From Gammaproteobacteria bacterium (GTDB lineage Bacteria; Pseudomonadota; Gammaproteobacteria; Pseudomonadales; Pseudohongiellaceae): a stretch of DNA of 45,426 nucleotides. The translations under genes were made by a program, and so were the position numbers. The notes under the pieces are model-generated. The model ran no database searches and was not told the DNA's origin. It saw only the letters and a list, made by a program, of their open reading frames with translations. The DNA lies in NCBI GenBank assembly GCA_016764875.1, contig JAESQX010000108.1:1-45426 (forward strand), in the 5' to 3' direction. Within the stretch, counting starts at the first letter, position 1, and each line of letters starts with the position of its first letter. Positions 16,674 through 25,504 of the stretch are shown in pieces.

Positions 16674-18854
16674 ATGAGAAGGGTTCCACAACCGCTGAAA
16701 CTACCACTATTTTTGCTGTCGCTTACGATGTGCATTTCCCCCACCGCTTTTTCCCAGAACGCTTCCGAGGATGAGTCCACCATTGTGTACCCTGCGGCCT
16801 ACTTTGCCGAATATGCTCCGGTTACGGCTCAGGATATGTTGGACCGGATACCCGGCCTGGTTAGATCCAGTGGCGGCAGTGGTGTTACCGGTGGTGCTCG
16901 CGGAGGCACATCTCGTGGTGGAGGTGGAGCTGGTGGCAGGCGAGGCCTTGGTGACGGAGCCGGGATTAACCAGGTTCTGATTAATGGCAAACGTACAGCC
17001 GGCAAGACCAATCAGGCCAGCAGTCAGCTGGACCGAATTGCCGCAGAGTTGGTGGACTATGTGGAAATCATCCGTGGCACATCGGCCGATCTTGATGTTC
17101 GCGGTAGTGGCCAGGTGGTTAACGTGGTGCTGTTAGAAGAAATATCCACCAGCAGTCTTTCCTACCAGGCGGAAATGGCTCGATATTGGGATCATGATGC
17201 GCAACCAGGTGGGTCTCTTTCCTATAGCGGAGAGATAGGTAATCTGGATTTTTTATTCAGTGCCCAGGCAACACCCCGCCATGAATTCAGACTTAGAAAG
17301 GAAGAGAGTGTATTGGGAGATTTCTCTCCAAATGATGCGGTCAGGGAAGAGAAAACGCGCGATCAGACCGATTATGAATATTCCTTGAATCTGAACTATC
17401 TGGTCAATGAACAAAGCAGTGTTCGCTTTAATGCGCTTTACGGACTGAATGATTCCGAGACCGATGTGGGACGCTGGACTGTTGATCTGAAAACCTCGCC
17501 ACGCCGGGTTGTGCAGGAGCGGGAAGATAATGATAGTGACAGGGACAACTGGGAAATCGGAGGCGATTACGAGTACAACTTTGCCAATGGCAATCGATTC
17601 AAGATTCTTTTTATTAACAATGAAAGCAACGATGATAGCCTTCGAGAACGCTATGAAGTGTTTGATGGCGGAGATGAAAATAAGAACCTGTTCCTCCATA
17701 ACGTTACCAGAGATCAGGAACGCATAGTTCGCGGCTCATACACTATGGAGCCGCTCGAAAGGCAGAGTCTTGAAGTAGGTGTTGAGCGTGCGCAAACAAT
17801 TCTGAATTCAAAATTAAGTTTAGCTATCGAATCATCGACCGGTTCACCATCGCAGGATTTCGGTGGGCTGGTGCCGATTACAAATTCTAGTTCCAGAGTG
17901 GAAGAAATTCGCCTGGAGCCTTTCCTTGTTCATAATTGGCAATTCAACCCGCGCATGAGTCTGGAAAGCACTTTGAAATACGAAAGCTCGGAAATCGAAC
18001 AAAGCGGAGACGTTTTCAACAAGCGGGATTTTGATTTTCTTAAACCTAAATTGGATTATCGCTTCAATATCACTCCGGCACTTCAGCTTCGAGGCACCCT
18101 GGAAAAAACTGTATCCCAGTTAAGTTTCAGGGATTTTGTTGCAGCTTCCGACTTTAATGACAATGACTCCAATGTCCTCGCAGGCAATTCGCAGTTGCGA
18201 CAGGAAGAAGCCTGGCAGTTCGACTTGAATCTTGAATATAGATTACCCAATGATGTGGGTGTAGTTGATACCAGTATTTTTTATCATGACCTGGAAAATG
18301 TTATTGATCGAATCGATGTGTCGCCATCCCCTGACGAATTGGAGTCAGCTAACGGAAACATTGGTGATGGTGAACGCTATGGCTTCAGGGCGAATGCCAG
18401 TATTCGTATGGGGATGATTAACCTGCCCAACGTATTGTTCAATACCCGCTTTTTTGTACAGGATTCACAGGTTACTGATCCGTTTCTGGGTATAGACCGC
18501 CGAACCAGAGAATACGTGCGTGGCACCTTGTTTCTGGGATTTCGTCACGACGTAACACGCTATAACATGAATTACGGTCTGGGCTGGAATAACCGCTTCG
18601 AAAGTAATCGCAAGACCTATGATCTTGAAGACATCGAACTTACCGCCGGTGACCCACGCTGGAATGCTTTCGTGGAGGTTATCGCTTTTAATGATATTAC
18701 CTTCCGTCTTAGCGGCCTACTTATTCCCGCTATTGACTGCCGGGAACGACAGCGCTTTGTCGGGGCTATCAGCCGCGAGATACTGGAGGAAATCGAGGAT
18801 TCCTGTGATACCAATGGCAGAACTATTACGCTGCGGATAAACGGTACGTTTTAA
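16674..18854 (+). CDS. TonB-dependent receptor with a glycine-rich plug segment
   Basis: TonB-dependent receptors import scarce substrates across the outer membrane. The 726-residue product has a signal peptide (ending TAFSQ, residue 28), a TonB-box-like STIVYPA at residues 35-41 and a plug domain starting VTAQDMLDRIPGLVRSS. The plug then contains an unusual Gly/Arg/Ser stretch at residues 66-96 (VTGGARGGTSRGGGGAGGRR in its core) before the conserved NQVLINGKRTAGK. The remainder is barrel (repeated aromatic-alternating strands), and the protein ends in phenylalanine (TLRINGTF), the usual barrel-assembly signal. The length is on the short side for the family. The substrate is unknown; neighbours suggest an aromatic or plant/algal compound. 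A propeller gene follows 120 bases downstream. Confidence 0.88.
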   Translation: MRRVPQPLKLPLFLLSLTMCISPTAFSQNASEDESTIVYPAAYFAEYAPVTAQDMLDRIPGLVRSSGGSGVTGGARGGTSRGGGGAGGRRGLGDGAGINQVLINGKRTAGKTNQASSQLDRIAAELVDYVEIIRGTSADLDVRGSGQVVNVVLLEEISTSSLSYQAEMARYWDHDAQPGGSLSYSGEIGNLDFLFSAQATPRHEFRLRKEESVLGDFSPNDAVREEKTRDQTDYEYSLNLNYLVNEQSSVRFNALYGLNDSETDVGRWTVDLKTSPRRVVQEREDNDSDRDNWEIGGDYEYNFANGNRFKILFINNESNDDSLRERYEVFDGGDENKNLFLHNVTRDQERIVRGSYTMEPLERQSLEVGVERAQTILNSKLSLAIESSTGSPSQDFGGLVPITNSSSRVEEIRLEPFLVHNWQFNPRMSLESTLKYESSEIEQSGDVFNKRDFDFLKPKLDYRFNITPALQLRGTLEKTVSQLSFRDFVAASDFNDNDSNVLAGNSQLRQEEAWQFDLNLEYRLPNDVGVVDTSIFYHDLENVIDRIDVSPSPDELESANGNIGDGERYGFRANASIRMGMINLPNVLFNTRFFVQDSQVTDPFLGIDRRTREYVRGTLFLGFRHDVTRYNMNYGLGWNNRFESNRKTYDLEDIELTAGDPRWNAFVEVIAFNDITFRLSGLLIPAIDCRERQRFVGAISREILEEIEDSCDTNGRTITLRINGTF

Positions 18855-18974
18855 CAGGAATTTCGGGTTCTAAATGGTTTGGTTGGCCGCAACCCTTCAG
18901 TAAAGTCGCAATGGACGGCGAGGCCGATAACTCTTATTATTCCTCCACTTACCATAATGCTTAAGGATACCCCT

Positions 18975-19994
18975 ATGAGTCTGCGTATCATCAGTGCTTC
19001 TTTTATCGCCGTTTGTAGCTTGTTTGTATTTGCCGGGTCAGCAGTCGCTGCCTGCGAACCTGACGGCGAAGTTCAGTTTGTTTGTGGGCCGATCAGCCCC
19101 GAGGATCTTCTCGTGATTCCCGATACTCCCTGGGTGGTGACCTCGGGATACGAGGCAGAAGGCTACTTGTATCTGGTCGATACGCGGGATCATAGCTATA
19201 GAGAAGTGTTTCCTGTTGCCAGCGCAAAAGCAGAGCCTGATACCAGTACCTACGGCGCCTGCCGTGATTTGCCCAGTACCCAGTTCCAGGCCCATGGCCT
19301 CGGTTTGCGTCCGGGCGCCAATGGTAAACACACGCTGTATGTCGTGGCCCATGGCGGTCGGGAAGCGGTGGAAGTATTCAACCTTGATGCCAGTGGCTCA
19401 GTCCCTGAACTGACCTGGATTGGTTGCGTCGAGGCACCGGATGGCGTGAGTCTCAATTCGGTTGCCCCACTGCTGGAGACTGACAATGACTTCATTGCAA
19501 CCAACCTCAATATTTCCGCCGGTCAGTCCTGGGAGTGGAGTCCTGCAACTGGATGGGCACAAGTACCGGGAAGTGAAATGCCGGGACCAAATGGAATCGT
19601 GGTATCCCCCGATGGTCGCTGGCTTTATGTTGGTGGTTGGATGGATGGATCTTTGATGCGTCTGTCGAGAGGTCAGGATCCGGTTCGCAAGGACGTCATC
19701 AAGGTGGGGTTTCATGTAGATAACGTGCACTGGGCACCGGATGGTTCATTACTGGTGGCAGGACAATATTTTGAGGATATGGCTTCCGCTGGCAAATGTA
19801 TGGGCGGAGGTGAATGCGATGGAGTATCGTCTCGCGTGGTAAGGGTTGATCCTGATGAACTCACGATAGAACAAGTAATAGATTATCCTTCGAATGACTT
19901 TTTCATTTTTGGAACAGCGGCAATCGAGGTGGGCGAGGAGATATGGTTCGGCGGGATTGCCGGCGGCGATCGTATTGGTCGTTTCCCACTGTAA
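18975..19994 (+). CDS. Secreted SMP-30/gluconolactonase-type beta-propeller protein
   Basis: The open frame begins at 18879, but the ATG at 18975 has AAGGA 8 bases upstream and is followed at once by a signal peptide (MSLRIISASFIAVCSLFVFA, cleaved near AVAA), so the earlier start is rejected. The 339-residue product shows propeller-type repeats: GLGLRPGANGKHTLYVVAH, VEVFNLD, MPGPNGIVVSPDGRWLYVGGW and VDNVHWAPDGSLLVAGQY. These resemble the SMP-30/lactonase/strictosidine-synthase group, whose members hydrolyse lactones or are binding proteins. Several cysteines (CEPDG, VCGPI, CMGGGECDG) suggest disulfides in the periplasm. The enzyme activity is not predictable. It probably shares a transcript with the receptor gene. 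Confidence 0.78.
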   Translation: MSLRIISASFIAVCSLFVFAGSAVAACEPDGEVQFVCGPISPEDLLVIPDTPWVVTSGYEAEGYLYLVDTRDHSYREVFPVASAKAEPDTSTYGACRDLPSTQFQAHGLGLRPGANGKHTLYVVAHGGREAVEVFNLDASGSVPELTWIGCVEAPDGVSLNSVAPLLETDNDFIATNLNISAGQSWEWSPATGWAQVPGSEMPGPNGIVVSPDGRWLYVGGWMDGSLMRLSRGQDPVRKDVIKVGFHVDNVHWAPDGSLLVAGQYFEDMASAGKCMGGGECDGVSSRVVRVDPDELTIEQVIDYPSNDFFIFGTAAIEVGEEIWFGGIAGGDRIGRFPL

Positions 19995-20044
19995 TTTGTC
20001 GGAGGGCCTGGTAATTCCAGCAAAGGAACTAACCCGGGGTACCT

Positions 20045-20076
20045 GATCAACCGCTCATTGGAATGAGCGGTTGATC
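20045..20076. terminator. Perfect 15-bp inverted repeat, bidirectional terminator
   Basis: GATCAACCGCTCATT-GG-AATGAGCGGTTGATC is a perfect 15-bp inverted repeat centred between the convergent propeller and DUF1302 genes (51 bases after one stop, 33 bases before the other). The hairpin would be very stable on either strand. It lacks a long T-run, so it could work as a bidirectional terminator or as an mRNA 3'-end stabiliser. Confidence 0.6.
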
Positions 20077-20108
20077 TTCGAATATTAAGGGCTGTCTATT
20101 GTGCGGAA

Positions 20109-21497
20109 TTAGTTTTGAAAACTGTATCGCAAATTCAATTGCAGCATATCGTTGTTGCGGAAATCGTAAAACACGGAATCTTGTTCGGCGTTGTAATCCA
20201 CCCACAGAAAGCCAAAACTCAGATTGTCAGTCCAGTCGTAATCCAGTGATACCCGGGCGACATGGCCTTGACGGTCAGCAAGTTTGTTCCAGACAGATAA
20301 AAATTCCAGTCGTTCATTCCAGCCCGTCCAGTACACCCTGGTGCCCACACTAAGCTGATGCTTCTTAACCTGTAATCCATCATTGTGGTTTCGTGTCTGA
20401 ATCGAATCAGTCTCAAGGGCGATTATGGTATTACTGAAGCCGTTGTATTCGATGCCAACAACACCAAGTAGCTGATCCTTTTCATCCCAACCATCAATTC
20501 GGGAAAAGGACTCAGCGAGATCGGGCATTAGCGGGTTATTAAAATGCATGCCCACTTCGCCAAACAGCAGCCACGATCCACTGGCCCGGTTAGCAGCAAC
20601 CCCCAGCGCCTGAATTCGTTCCTGAGACAGCTGAAAGATTGGACTGGTTGATCCGGGTCGGCTAATTCCCTTCAGGCCAAGCTGGTTGTTATTGAAGTCG
20701 CCAGCTACTATTTGCAGGTCACCGTTTTCAAAATGGGTGGACGCGCGGAAAAAGAACTCCCAGGGATTGTCGGGAGTTTGTCTGTGGATTGCTCCGTTGC
20801 CCTGGCGCAAGCGGATAAACTGATCAAACTCGTCCCCGGCGGGGGCCATGTCGTGGAAACCTGCCCGGTAGGTGACCACCCCGTCCAGTACCCAGCCATC
20901 GAGGGATACACTCAACAGTGTGGCAGGCACCTGCAGGCGCAGGTCTTCAAGGTCTTGCTGGCCGAAGGTGTATTGGTCTTCGGTATTGATAATATCAGTA
21001 ACACGAAGGTATTCGGCAAAGCCCCAGGCCAGAATCTGATTACCTGCCTTCAGGTAAATACCGTTGTCGAATTGTTTCTCAATGTAAAAGTCTTTTACTT
21101 CAAAGCGATTGCGAAATTCACGGCGTTCGGCCCCGGTGAAAGGGGTGTCATTGTCAATGCGATAGATTTCATCATGGTAGGCCTTGCCACTGAAGCGCAA
21201 ATTTAAATCGGCTGTGGGTTGCCAGTCGAACTGGGTGAACAAACTGGTTTCCACCCTGCTCAGGCCACGATCATCACGACTGAATAAATTTCCCGGTTGT
21301 TCCAGAGAATAATCGACTTTTTCTGTGATCCAGCCAAGTACAGAAAGGGGTGATGATGAATTAGATGAGTTTTCTAGATCAACATTAATAGTGTTGAAAA
21401 AATTATTCTGACCATAGCCGGCATTACAAGGGATAAGGATCAGAAAAAAAATTCCGAGGACAGGATTAAATACATGGGAACTCACCGAGGTATTCAC
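20109..21497 (-). CDS. DUF1302-type outer-membrane beta-barrel protein
   Basis: I place the start at a GTG at 21497, 14 bases after the stop of the LolA-like gene and preceded by a GGAAG-type ribosome-binding site. A longer frame from 21560 would overlap that gene by 47 bases and bury the signal peptide. From the GTG the product has 462 residues, with signal peptide MNTSVSSHVFNPVLGIFFLI ending near GYGQ. The mature part is a predicted barrel: alternating aromatic strands such as RFEVKDFYIEKQFDNGIYLKAG, AWGFAEYLRVTDIINTEDQY and the C-terminal DMLQLNLRYSFQN. The NQILAWGFAEYLRVTD stretch is typical of DUF1302 proteins that accompany MMPL/RND transporters. Likely the outer-membrane component of the three-gene unit. 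Confidence 0.75.
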   Translation of the reverse strand: MNTSVSSHVFNPVLGIFFLILIPCNAGYGQNNFFNTINVDLENSSNSSSPLSVLGWITEKVDYSLEQPGNLFSRDDRGLSRVETSLFTQFDWQPTADLNLRFSGKAYHDEIYRIDNDTPFTGAERREFRNRFEVKDFYIEKQFDNGIYLKAGNQILAWGFAEYLRVTDIINTEDQYTFGQQDLEDLRLQVPATLLSVSLDGWVLDGVVTYRAGFHDMAPAGDEFDQFIRLRQGNGAIHRQTPDNPWEFFFRASTHFENGDLQIVAGDFNNNQLGLKGISRPGSTSPIFQLSQERIQALGVAANRASGSWLLFGEVGMHFNNPLMPDLAESFSRIDGWDEKDQLLGVVGIEYNGFSNTIIALETDSIQTRNHNDGLQVKKHQLSVGTRVYWTGWNERLEFLSVWNKLADRQGHVARVSLDYDWTDNLSFGFLWVDYNAEQDSVFYDFRNNDMLQLNLRYSFQN

Positions 21498-21513
21498 AAA
21501 TTTAGGCTTCCAG

Positions 21514-22365
21514 TTAATCCAGCCCCCGCTGCATATATTCTGTTGTGAATACGTCATCACTTAGCTGGGTGTTATAAACTACCGCTTCCACCTGTAGAAC
21601 ACTAGCATGCTCCTGACGGTCATTGCGGGTGGTGACAACCTGCAGCCGCTTGACGGTCCAGATGCCATCAATTTCTTCAATTTCGGAAGAATTGAAATAT
21701 TTTATTCTATTGCCCCTTAACACCCAGGCCTGGCCTCTAACCTGTAAAAAATTGTCTTTACGTATCCAGGTATGGGTTTTTGAATAACCGGTAGCCTCTT
21801 CGGCCTTTTTCTTGAATTCGGGTTTTGGGGAAATTTCAATTACCCAGCATTCAAAGCCATCAACCATTTCGCTCTCACTGATAAAGGTATAGTCGTACCA
21901 TTCGATTTCGAGGCCATTGATGTCAGCATAGGTGAAGTCACTGCCGAGGAAAGAATCCGACGTGTCACTTGAAGCTATGCGTTTGACTCTTTGCAATGAA
22001 GGCAAATAAAGCCAGGAATCGTCGTCCGCGTCGGCATCATCCCAATCAAAGTTTAAATAGCCGGTTCCGCGAATATCCGCAGGCGAATCAAACTGGGAAA
22101 GGGTCTTGCTATCCTTTCCGTAATCTTTTGAATACATACGCAGTTTGCGCGATCGCTGTCTGTCCCGGCGGTCAATCAACACCAGGGTGTAATCAACTAT
22201 GGCTGTATCGCCATCGTAACGTTCGTCAGCCTGCTTTATTACCTGTTCCGCGTTTAGCTCTTCAGCTTGAGTTGATGAGATGGAAAACGCCCACAGAAAA
22301 CAGACAAGTCCGTAGAAAGCGGTGAGTTGAAACTGCGGCCAGCGTTTTGAGTGATGGGTTTGCAA
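21514..22365 (-). CDS. LolA-like outer-membrane lipoprotein-sorting protein
   Basis: The 283-residue product starts at TTG 22365 (a stop lies two codons upstream, no ATG start fits) and has a signal peptide ending near STQAEE. The mature domain matches the LolA-like proteins that pair with MMPL transporters: VIKQADERYDGDTAIVDYTL, SRKLRMYSKDYGKDSKTL, GTGYLNFDWDDADADDDSWLYLP, LQRVKRIASSDTSDSFLGSDFTYADI and VIEISPKPEFKKKAEEATGY. LolA-fold proteins carry lipids or lipoproteins through the periplasm. It lies 126 bases after the MMPL gene and 14 bases before the DUF1302 gene, on the same strand. Role as periplasmic carrier is inferred. Confidence 0.86.
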   Translation of the reverse strand: MQTHHSKRWPQFQLTAFYGLVCFLWAFSISSTQAEELNAEQVIKQADERYDGDTAIVDYTLVLIDRRDRQRSRKLRMYSKDYGKDSKTLSQFDSPADIRGTGYLNFDWDDADADDDSWLYLPSLQRVKRIASSDTSDSFLGSDFTYADINGLEIEWYDYTFISESEMVDGFECWVIEISPKPEFKKKAEEATGYSKTHTWIRKDNFLQVRGQAWVLRGNRIKYFNSSEIEEIDGIWTVKRLQVVTTRNDRQEHASVLQVEAVVYNTQLSDDVFTTEYMQRGLD

Positions 22366-22491
22366 GGTTTATTCTCTACATTTCGGTTCACTAACCAGAT
22401 TTCCGAAGGCGCTTTAGCTGTAGCGGTCAAATAATTAATCGGAGGCTCTCTAGATATCTGCACCCGCTTGTAATTCTGAACCTGATCTCGT

Positions 22492-24798
22492 TCAGGCACC
22501 GTCTACCAGATAGAGTAAAGCAGGCAATAGTATCAGGTCGCATAATAATGCCAGAAACATGATGGCGGAGCCAAACAGACCAATATAGATAATAGTTGTA
22601 AAAGAGGCCAGGGAGAACACACTAAAGCCTAATACCAGTACCAGGGAGCTGAAAACAACGGCGCGGCCGGACTCATTCATGGCTTTACCGATAGCCTCTC
22701 TGGTAGCTATACCCTGCTTTTTTGCACTGAGGTAACGACTCATAACATGAATGGAATCATCTACCGCAATACCCATTGTCATGGCACCTATGAGAATAGT
22801 ACTCAAATCAAGATAAACCCCTGATACTCCGGCGATTGCCCCGGTTAATATAATAGGTAATACACTGGGAACTATTGAAAGAATCCCGTATTTCAACGAA
22901 CGGAACAGGGCGATGAATAAAATGCTGACGACCAACAGGGCAATACCGAATGAGCGTGACATGCCCTCGGCGGCATAGATATCCTGCGCTGTTTTCAGGA
23001 TTATGCCGCCGGTTAGCATGGCGTTTAATTCAGGGTAATTGTTTTGCAGATAGTCCTCTATGTATTGCAGTTCCACCTGGGTCTCTGATGCCTTCATATT
23101 GATAATGGGGGCAACCAGTCTTAGATAGCGATCGTCAAAATCCTTGATATCTGAAAGATCTTCATTGGTACCGGAACTGCTGTATAAAAGGAGAAACTGG
23201 GCGGTCATTTCACGACTGTCCGGTAAGCGATAATAGGCTGGATCATCCTGGTTCAATGCCTGGTTAATCTGTTTCAAATAATCCACCAGAGTATTAACCG
23301 GCCCTATTGCTTCCCGCGCCTCAATCCAGGCCTGAAAATCCTCCACCTGCTGCAAAAATGCGGGATTTTTGATGCCATCCACCTCGCCGGAATCAAGAAC
23401 CACATCCAGTGTCATTACTCCTTTAAAAACATCATCCAGATAGACAATATCCTGGCGCGTCACACTGTTCTTTTTAAAGAAAGTCACATAGTTGGTATCG
23501 ATCTGAATTTGCGGCAAGGCAAGTAGTGCAAATACGAGGCTCCCGCCACCGACGATAAGAATAATATTTCTGTATTTAAGGGTGAAATCCGGTAGATTGT
23601 TGGTCAGGCGGGTTACCATTCCCACGGACAAAACCTTTCTGGTTCGAGCCGGCACCTTGGTGACGAAACTCAACATTGCCGGCAACAAGGACAGCGCCAA
23701 CAAGAACAATATCAGTGGCCCTATGGCACCCAGAATTGCAAAATCCTTGATTGGGATGATCTTGGTGATAGACAAAGCGTAAAAACCGGCAGAGGTGGTG
23801 ATTGCTGTAAAAAAAGCTGGCTTCCACAGATGAATGATAGTTTGTCTGGCGGCAACTTTACTGTCATTGCATACACCTAAATAATGATAAAACTCGAGCA
23901 TAACGTGCACTGTAATTCCCACGCCAATAATGATTAAAGTGGGCAAAAGAGCTTGATCAACAGTGGAATGGGGTGAGCCGATATAGCTTTGAATTTCATT
24001 GACACCAAGTACTCCGATCGCGATAACCATACTCGGTAAAACTACGGCTAATACTGACCGAAAACTTATATACAGCATGAGCAGCATCAGCACACCCATT
24101 ACCGGTATCAACACTACCAGGTCTTCCTGAGCGAGGGTTTCGAATCGTTCGCTAAGTAATGGATAGCCGGAGTAGTGCAGTTTGTAATTTGCTGAACCCA
24201 GGTTTTCGTCGGCGATAAATTGATAGAATTCCTGCGCCAGGGCCACCTTGTGTGCGGCCGTATCACGGCGATATTCAACCCGGGCAGTAATTCTTGAATG
24301 TTTGAAATCCGGGCTTATCAGGGTGCCAAGGGCTAGTTCTTCTTCCGCTACTATGGCTTTGATTCTCCCCAGTTCTTGTGGATTGTTATCCAGAGAATCT
24401 ACATCTTCAAGCAGATATTCTGTACTAAGATCATCACCATCCGCACGGGTGTACTGGTAATTACTGAGGGAGCGAACCTGGGTGACAAAGCGGTGAGAAT
24501 CGAAAAAATTGCTTATAGCGTCAATGGCTTTCAGAGTCTCGGCTTGAAAAATATCATCAGAGTCGGACAGGGATTCTACCCCCACGATGAGGTAATCATA
24601 GTCGCCAAATAGATCTATCAAACGATCAAAGTCCACCCTCGTGGGGTCGCCTTCGACAAAATAACGCTCGGTTGTATTATCAAACGGGATTGTACTGCCA
24701 GTGAATATCATCACTGGTAATAAAAGAAGGGCGAGAATTATTACAATCAAACGCCGTGAGACTATGAAATTTGCCCAGGATTCTATAAGAGATGTCAT
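22492..24798 (-). CDS. MMPL/RND-superfamily transporter
   Basis: The 768-residue inner-membrane protein has the two-fold MMPL layout: one N-terminal helix (LIVIILALLLLPVMIFTG, about residues 17-34), a large periplasmic loop, a helix bundle (VVLIPVMGVLMLLMLYI, AVVLPSMVIAIGVLG, LPTLIIIGVGITVHVMLEF), a second helix-loop unit and a final bundle (GIALLVVSILFIALF, LSTILIGAMTMGIAVDDSIHVM). GIGITVH- and GIAVDDSIH-like segments in the two bundles are the MMPL signature (proton-relay region). ATG 24798 has AAGGGAAA just upstream. These transporters export lipids or hydrophobic compounds; with the two downstream genes it probably moves a lipid to the outer membrane. The substrate is unknown. Confidence 0.9.
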   Translation of the reverse strand: MTSLIESWANFIVSRRLIVIILALLLLPVMIFTGSTIPFDNTTERYFVEGDPTRVDFDRLIDLFGDYDYLIVGVESLSDSDDIFQAETLKAIDAISNFFDSHRFVTQVRSLSNYQYTRADGDDLSTEYLLEDVDSLDNNPQELGRIKAIVAEEELALGTLISPDFKHSRITARVEYRRDTAAHKVALAQEFYQFIADENLGSANYKLHYSGYPLLSERFETLAQEDLVVLIPVMGVLMLLMLYISFRSVLAVVLPSMVIAIGVLGVNEIQSYIGSPHSTVDQALLPTLIIIGVGITVHVMLEFYHYLGVCNDSKVAARQTIIHLWKPAFFTAITTSAGFYALSITKIIPIKDFAILGAIGPLILFLLALSLLPAMLSFVTKVPARTRKVLSVGMVTRLTNNLPDFTLKYRNIILIVGGGSLVFALLALPQIQIDTNYVTFFKKNSVTRQDIVYLDDVFKGVMTLDVVLDSGEVDGIKNPAFLQQVEDFQAWIEAREAIGPVNTLVDYLKQINQALNQDDPAYYRLPDSREMTAQFLLLYSSSGTNEDLSDIKDFDDRYLRLVAPIINMKASETQVELQYIEDYLQNNYPELNAMLTGGIILKTAQDIYAAEGMSRSFGIALLVVSILFIALFRSLKYGILSIVPSVLPIILTGAIAGVSGVYLDLSTILIGAMTMGIAVDDSIHVMSRYLSAKKQGIATREAIGKAMNESGRAVVFSSLVLVLGFSVFSLASFTTIIYIGLFGSAIMFLALLCDLILLPALLYLVDGA

Positions 24799-25034
24799 CC
24801 AGTTTCCCTTGGATACTTATACGTACTTAATACGAGCTTGCAGGCCTCTTGCGCTCCAGCGTAAGTGTAAACCTCTTGCTACAGCGGGTAAAGAATTTGT
24901 AACAGAGCCTACCAAAATGATTTATAAAAACATAGAAAAGCTATATATAATAAATTGTTATAGAGTTTTCTTAATGTCAGTCGATAGTATCCGTGGCAGC
25001 GATTAATTAGTTACCAGATCTTGGAAGTTAAGAT

Positions 25035-25223
25035 ATGACAAATGAGCAACCCTGGCCATTTGACGTGGACATAAGTTCCATGGATACGGGTAGCATCACC
25101 AATATTCTTAACGATATAGAGATTCACCTGCCGCTGATGGAATCAGAAGATGATGTCAGCGAGCTCCTTAAAGTTAAGGAGTTGTTTGAAAAAGAATTGA
25201 TGGTAGCCCATCGATTGCACTAA
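25035..25223 (+). CDS. Small acidic protein, function unknown
   Basis: The 62-residue product starts at an ATG with GGAAG 10 bases before it and ends at TAA, followed 27 bases later by a strong intrinsic terminator, so this is a real single-gene transcription unit. It is acidic (MTNEQPWPFDVDISSMDTG, later SEDDVSELLKVKELFEKEL) and mainly helical in its second half, without a signal peptide or membrane helix. The upstream 236 bases include an AT-rich stretch with TATAAT near 24946-24951 as a possible -10. I do not recognise a family. It could be a small regulator or binding protein, but nothing shows this. Confidence 0.62.
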   Translation: MTNEQPWPFDVDISSMDTGSITNILNDIEIHLPLMESEDDVSELLKVKELFEKELMVAHRLH

Positions 25224-25250
25224 TAATAAGATGACCTTAGTAAGCCTGAT

Positions 25251-25278
25251 GGCCGCGCAGCCCAGCGGCCTTTTTTTT
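25251..25278 (+). terminator. Intrinsic terminator after the 62-residue gene
   Basis: GGCCGC-GCAGCCCA-GCGGCC is followed directly by TTTTTTTT. This is a classical rho-independent terminator: 6-bp GC stem, 8-base loop, eight thymines. Confidence 0.88.
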
Positions 25279-25504
25279 AGCTACTATTGACCCGCACCCT
25301 TATTTCTCCCTGATGACCCAACCTCGGTCGCAATACCGTCAGAAAGGTACTTAAGCGACTCAAGATTCAGGGGTTCGAAACCAGCCAGTAATAAATGCGC
25401 ATTATGCGGTCCCTTTCTGTCGCTTGAAAAATGCTAAAATCCCGTAACGGCATTGGCGTTATAACTCCCGATTTCTCTTTATCAAATTAGTAAACAGGCT
25501 CACA

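Noticed and set aside
25368-25386. GGGGTTCGAAACC, resembling a tRNA T-arm
   Set aside because: Neither strand gives a paired T-stem, anticodon arm or acceptor stem around it, so there is no tRNA.
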